Origin: Verrucomicrobiota bacterium
GTDB taxonomy: Bacteria; Verrucomicrobiota; Verrucomicrobiia; Chthoniobacterales; SZAS-18
Direction: 5' to 3'
Length of the DNA stretch: 64,000 bases
Assembly (NCBI GenBank): GCA_018240025.1
Contig: JAFEGM010000052.1
Coordinates: forward strand, 87,674-151,673
Under the pieces are notes generated by a model. The model was not told where the DNA came from and searched no databases. It saw only the letters and a program-made list of their open reading frames with translations. The position numbers were made by a program, and so were the translations under genes. Below, in pieces: positions 61,483 to 64,000 of this stretch. Numbering within the stretch: position 1 is the stretch's first letter; the number at the start of each line of letters is the position of its first letter.

Positions 61483-62577
61483 TCAGGTCTGTCGCTCCAA
61501 GCTGACCTTCACGCGCGCCCCGCCGAGTGCTCCGCCTTCGATGACCACATCGCCCTTCATGGCGGTCACCAGCTGCTTCACGATGAAAAGGCCCAGGCCG
61601 GTCGAGGATTCCCCGCCGGTGGGTCGTGCGCTCAGGCGGCCGTAACGACGGAACATGCGCTCCCGATCCTCGGCGGAGAACCCGGGGCCGCTGTCGTCGA
61701 TGGAGATCGCCGCGGTGCCGAGCAATTCCTCCGCCGCCGAAACGGCGACCTGTCCCCCCTCCGGGGTGAACTTGATGGCGTTGGTCACGAGATTGTCCAA
61801 CACCCGGGCGAGCGCCTCGCCGTCCGCCAGCACCGTGATGGGTTCCTCCGGCAAGGTCAGGTCGACCGCGATGTTCTTCGCTTGGGCGGCGGCGCGATGT
61901 CGCTCGACGGCCGCCCGCACGAAGATGTGCAGATCGATCGGTTCGCGGCGGACTTCCAGATGCCCGGCCGAATGGTTCTCCAGGAACGTCTTGAGGAACG
62001 AAACCGACCGTTCCGCCGCGAGGTGGATGTTTTCGGTCAGCTTTTTCTCCCGCTCGCCCAGCGACGCGGCGCGATCCCGCAGCAGGCTGGAGCTGAGCTG
62101 GATGCCCGTGAGGTGATTCTTCAGGTCGTGGGTGAGAATGCCCAGCAACTCGTTGCGGTCCTCCGCCAGCTGCTGCATGGCGTCGCGCGCCTGCTTCAGG
62201 GCGAGGTGCGTGCGCACGCGCGAAACCAGCTCGGCCTTGTTGAACGGCTTCGTGACGTAGTCCACGCCGCCGCTTTCGAGCGCCTGCACGACCAGATTCT
62301 TGTCGTCCGCTGCCGAGAGGAAGATGACCGGGATGTTGGCCCAGCGGGCGTCGCTCTTGAGTTCGCGACAGACCGTCAGTCCGTCGGTGCCGGGCATCAT
62401 CACGTCGAGCAGGATGAGATCGGGCTGGCGCGCCGCCAACCGCTTGAAGGCCTGCTCGCCGCTCAGGGCGGGCATGATTTCGTAGCCCATCAGGCTCAGC
62501 ACCGAGCCCACCACCTTGATGTTCTCTTCCTGGTCGTCGACGACCAGCACGGTTCCGGTGACGGGGACTTCATTCAT
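61483..62577 (-). CDS. Response regulator-histidine kinase (REC-HisKA-HATPase)
   Basis: 364 aa from the ATG at 62577; the longer frame to 62601 begins with TTG. The receiver (residues about 8-125) has VLVVDDQEENIKVV, Asp in LILLDVMMPGTDG and Lys in DYVTKPFN. A short helix (HLALKQARDAMQQLAEDRNE) leads to the phosphoacceptor LLGILTHDLKNHLTG, then HATPase motifs DNLVTNAIKFTPEGG, ISIDDSGPGFSAED and TGLGLFIVKQL. No membrane helix is present, so it is cytosolic. The ATG overlaps the 3' end of the upstream kinase gene by 8 bp. It probably links that kinase and the sigma-54 regulator in one phosphorelay. Confidence 0.9.
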   Translation of the reverse strand: MNEVPVTGTVLVVDDQEENIKVVGSVLSLMGYEIMPALSGEQAFKRLAARQPDLILLDVMMPGTDGLTVCRELKSDARWANIPVIFLSAADDKNLVVQALESGGVDYVTKPFNKAELVSRVRTHLALKQARDAMQQLAEDRNELLGILTHDLKNHLTGIQLSSSLLRDRAASLGEREKKLTENIHLAAERSVSFLKTFLENHSAGHLEVRREPIDLHIFVRAAVERHRAAAQAKNIAVDLTLPEEPITVLADGEALARVLDNLVTNAIKFTPEGGQVAVSAAEELLGTAAISIDDSGPGFSAEDRERMFRRYGRLSARPTGGESSTGLGLFIVKQLVTAMKGDVVIEGGALGGARVKVSLERQT

Positions 62578-64000
62578 CTTGGACGGGATGGTCGGGGGCA
62601 AGCCGCTCGATCAAATCGGGAAAGCGCGCAAGCACGCTCTCCATTTCGGAAACGGAAAAGGCATCGGTCGCCTGCCGCAGATCGGAGACGAAGCGTCGCA
62701 GGCCGGGGCAGCCGGGACCGCTCTCGGCGATGGCCTCCAGCGCTTGGGCGAATTCGCGCACATCCTTGGCTGCCAGGCCGTCGCGCACGCGCGGGAAGTC
62801 GCTTTGGGCCAGCCGCCGCAGTCGGTTCGCCTCGGCGGCGGGGAGGGGCAGGGCGCTGGCTTCCTCCGGGACCGATTCCGCCAGCCGCGTCTCCCGGGGC
62901 AGGAAAGCGGCCAGCTCCGCGTAAAGCTCGGCGCGGGAGAAAGGCTTGCGGATGTAGCCGCTGAAGTGTTCCCGCAGATTCTGCTCTTCGTCGCTGAGAC
63001 TGGAAGCGGTGACCGCGATGACCGGCAGCAGCTCGAAGCCCGTGCACTTGCGGATCTCCGCCAGCGCCTCGTGCCCGTTGAGCCCGGGCATGCGCACATC
63101 CATCAGCACGACGTCCGGACGGTCCCGCAGGACCCGCGAGACCGCCTCACGGCCGTCGCCGGCCTCGAGCAATCGGTGGTGCGTGCGAGCCAGAATGCTG
63201 CGCACGAGCTCGCGATTCGTCTCGTTGTCGTCGACCACCAGGATGCGGGCGGCGCGCAGTTCGTTGAAATCCAGCGCTTCCGTCCAGGAATCCTCGCGCG
63301 AGCCCGTGGCCAGGCGGGAGGAAATCTCCACCTCGGGGAACTCGACGAAGAACGTCGTCCCGCGCCCCAGCTCGCTTTCGGCCCGCACGTCGCCGTCCAT
63401 CAGCCCGACCAGCCGTTTCACAATGGCCAGGCCCAGCCCGGTGCCCCGGGTCTCAGCCCGGGCATTGGCGCCGGCCTGGACGAAGGGCTCAAAAATCTCC
63501 TGCAGCTTCTCGGGCGGGATGCCGGAGCCGGTGTCGCGCACCTCGACCGTCAGGACGATGCGGCTGCGGACTTCGGTGGCACCGCGCCGTCCGGAAATAA
63601 TGAGCTCGACCGAGCCCGCGCGGGTGAATTTGAAGGCGTTGCCGACGAGATTCAGGATGATCTGGCGCAGGCGCAGTTCGTCGATCAGGACCGACGGCGG
63701 CAGATCCTCGGCCACGGCCACGCTCCAGTGCAGCGCGGCCTCCTTGGCCTGCTGCGCGAAGATGCGCTCGATGAAGCGCCCGACCGCGCGCAGGTCGGTC
63801 GCTTCCAAGCGGATCTCCATGCGGCCGGCTTCGATCTTCGAGAGGTCGAGCACATCGTTGATCAGCCGCAGGAGCGAGCGCCCGCTCATCAGCACCGAAT
63901 CGGCAAAGCCCCGCAGCCGCTCGTCGCGCAGTTCGCCACGCAGGATCTCGCTGAAGCCGAGGATCGCATTCATCGGCGTGCGGATCTCGTGACTCATGTT
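62570..64000 (-). CDS. Hybrid histidine kinase (partial, N-terminus outside the window)
   Basis: At least 476 residues are visible; the frame is open at the right edge. It begins in the phosphoacceptor helix (MSHEIRTPMNAILGFSEIL, His three residues into that phrase). HATPase motifs follow: ILNLVGNAFKFTRAG (N box), VRDTGSGIPPEKLQEIFEPF and GTGLGLAIVKRLVGLM. A receiver then has RILVVDDNETNRELV, Asp in VVLMDVRMPGLNG and Lys in GYIRKPFS. The last 100 residues form a helical region that may be an Hpt-like or scaffold domain (ANRLRRLAQSDFPRVRDGL), without a clear phospho-His motif. The sensor part lies beyond the window. It overlaps the next kinase gene by 8 bp. Confidence 0.9.
   Translation of the reverse strand, partial: NMSHEIRTPMNAILGFSEILRGELRDERLRGFADSVLMSGRSLLRLINDVLDLSKIEAGRMEIRLEATDLRAVGRFIERIFAQQAKEAALHWSVAVAEDLPPSVLIDELRLRQIILNLVGNAFKFTRAGSVELIISGRRGATEVRSRIVLTVEVRDTGSGIPPEKLQEIFEPFVQAGANARAETRGTGLGLAIVKRLVGLMDGDVRAESELGRGTTFFVEFPEVEISSRLATGSREDSWTEALDFNELRAARILVVDDNETNRELVRSILARTHHRLLEAGDGREAVSRVLRDRPDVVLMDVRMPGLNGHEALAEIRKCTGFELLPVIAVTASSLSDEEQNLREHFSGYIRKPFSRAELYAELAAFLPRETRLAESVPEEASALPLPAAEANRLRRLAQSDFPRVRDGLAAKDVREFAQALEAIAESGPGCPGLRRFVSDLRQATDAFSVSEMESVLARFPDLIERLAPDHPVQDE

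Noticed and set aside
1..64000. tRNA or rRNA genes, insertion sequences, prophage genes and a replication origin
   Set aside because: Looked for on both strands; no cloverleaf-like segment, transposase, integrase, phage structural gene or DnaA-box cluster could be supported.

Overview
The window reads as one stretch of a high-G+C chromosome from a verrucomicrobial bacterium, most plausibly an Opitutus/Opitutaceae relative. The best evidence is a complete four-gene Verru_Chthon pseudopilin cassette at the left end. Supporting evidence is secreted proteins whose C-termini carry a DPDGDG...LLEYALG segment, ECF sigma factor/Ser-Thr kinase pairs, orphan MacB-like permeases, and short repeats of 7-8 nt between genes. 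The taxonomic call is an inference from gene content; there is no rRNA or tRNA in the window.

Layout. 1-4248 (minus): Verru_Chthon genes D, B, C and A, tightly packed, with A running off the left edge. 4313-8732: MgtE magnesium transporter, a DUF4388 protein, an esterase and an M20 peptidase. 9050-13574: two Opp-type permeases and an 816-aa orphan FtsX/MacB-like permease. 13591-13902: repeats. 14078-17446: ECF sigma factor and TPR kinase. 17552-26302: a TPR membrane protein, a MidA-type methyltransferase, a 1020-aa TPR protein, a polytopic membrane protein and a GT2 glycosyltransferase. 26441-28798: rplY, pth, rpsF and ssb. 28967-34076: a secreted beta-helix protein and an ankyrin-like secreted protein. 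34144-34778: a SUKH-type immunity gene whose start overlaps the stop of a short orphan reading frame. 34966-39633: macro-domain protein, RecQ helicase, PARG-like protein and ADP-ribosylglycohydrolase. 39745-46020: a 2091-aa secreted protein with 21 RCC1-like repeats, three groups of seven. 46495-57286: a chemosensory operon with two response regulators, CheW, a periplasmic ligand-binding protein, a chemoreceptor, a CheA hybrid kinase and a PATAN/DUF4388 protein. 57444-64000: a second TPR kinase, a sigma-54 response regulator, a possible mini-protein and two histidine kinases.

How genes work together. The chemosensory operon looks self-contained for sensing and phosphotransfer. It lacks CheR and CheB, and it carries its own periplasmic binding protein, so it is more likely to drive surface motility or another output than classical flagellar chemotaxis. 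The region 34966-39633 is the most unusual: three different families of ADP-ribose-removing enzymes lie around a full-length RecQ helicase, next to a toxin-immunity remnant. Most start codons in the window have no Shine-Dalgarno sequence and sit behind pyrimidine-rich leaders. The SUKH, PARG-like and ADP-ribosylglycohydrolase genes are exceptions with good Shine-Dalgarno sequences, which would fit acquisition by transfer.
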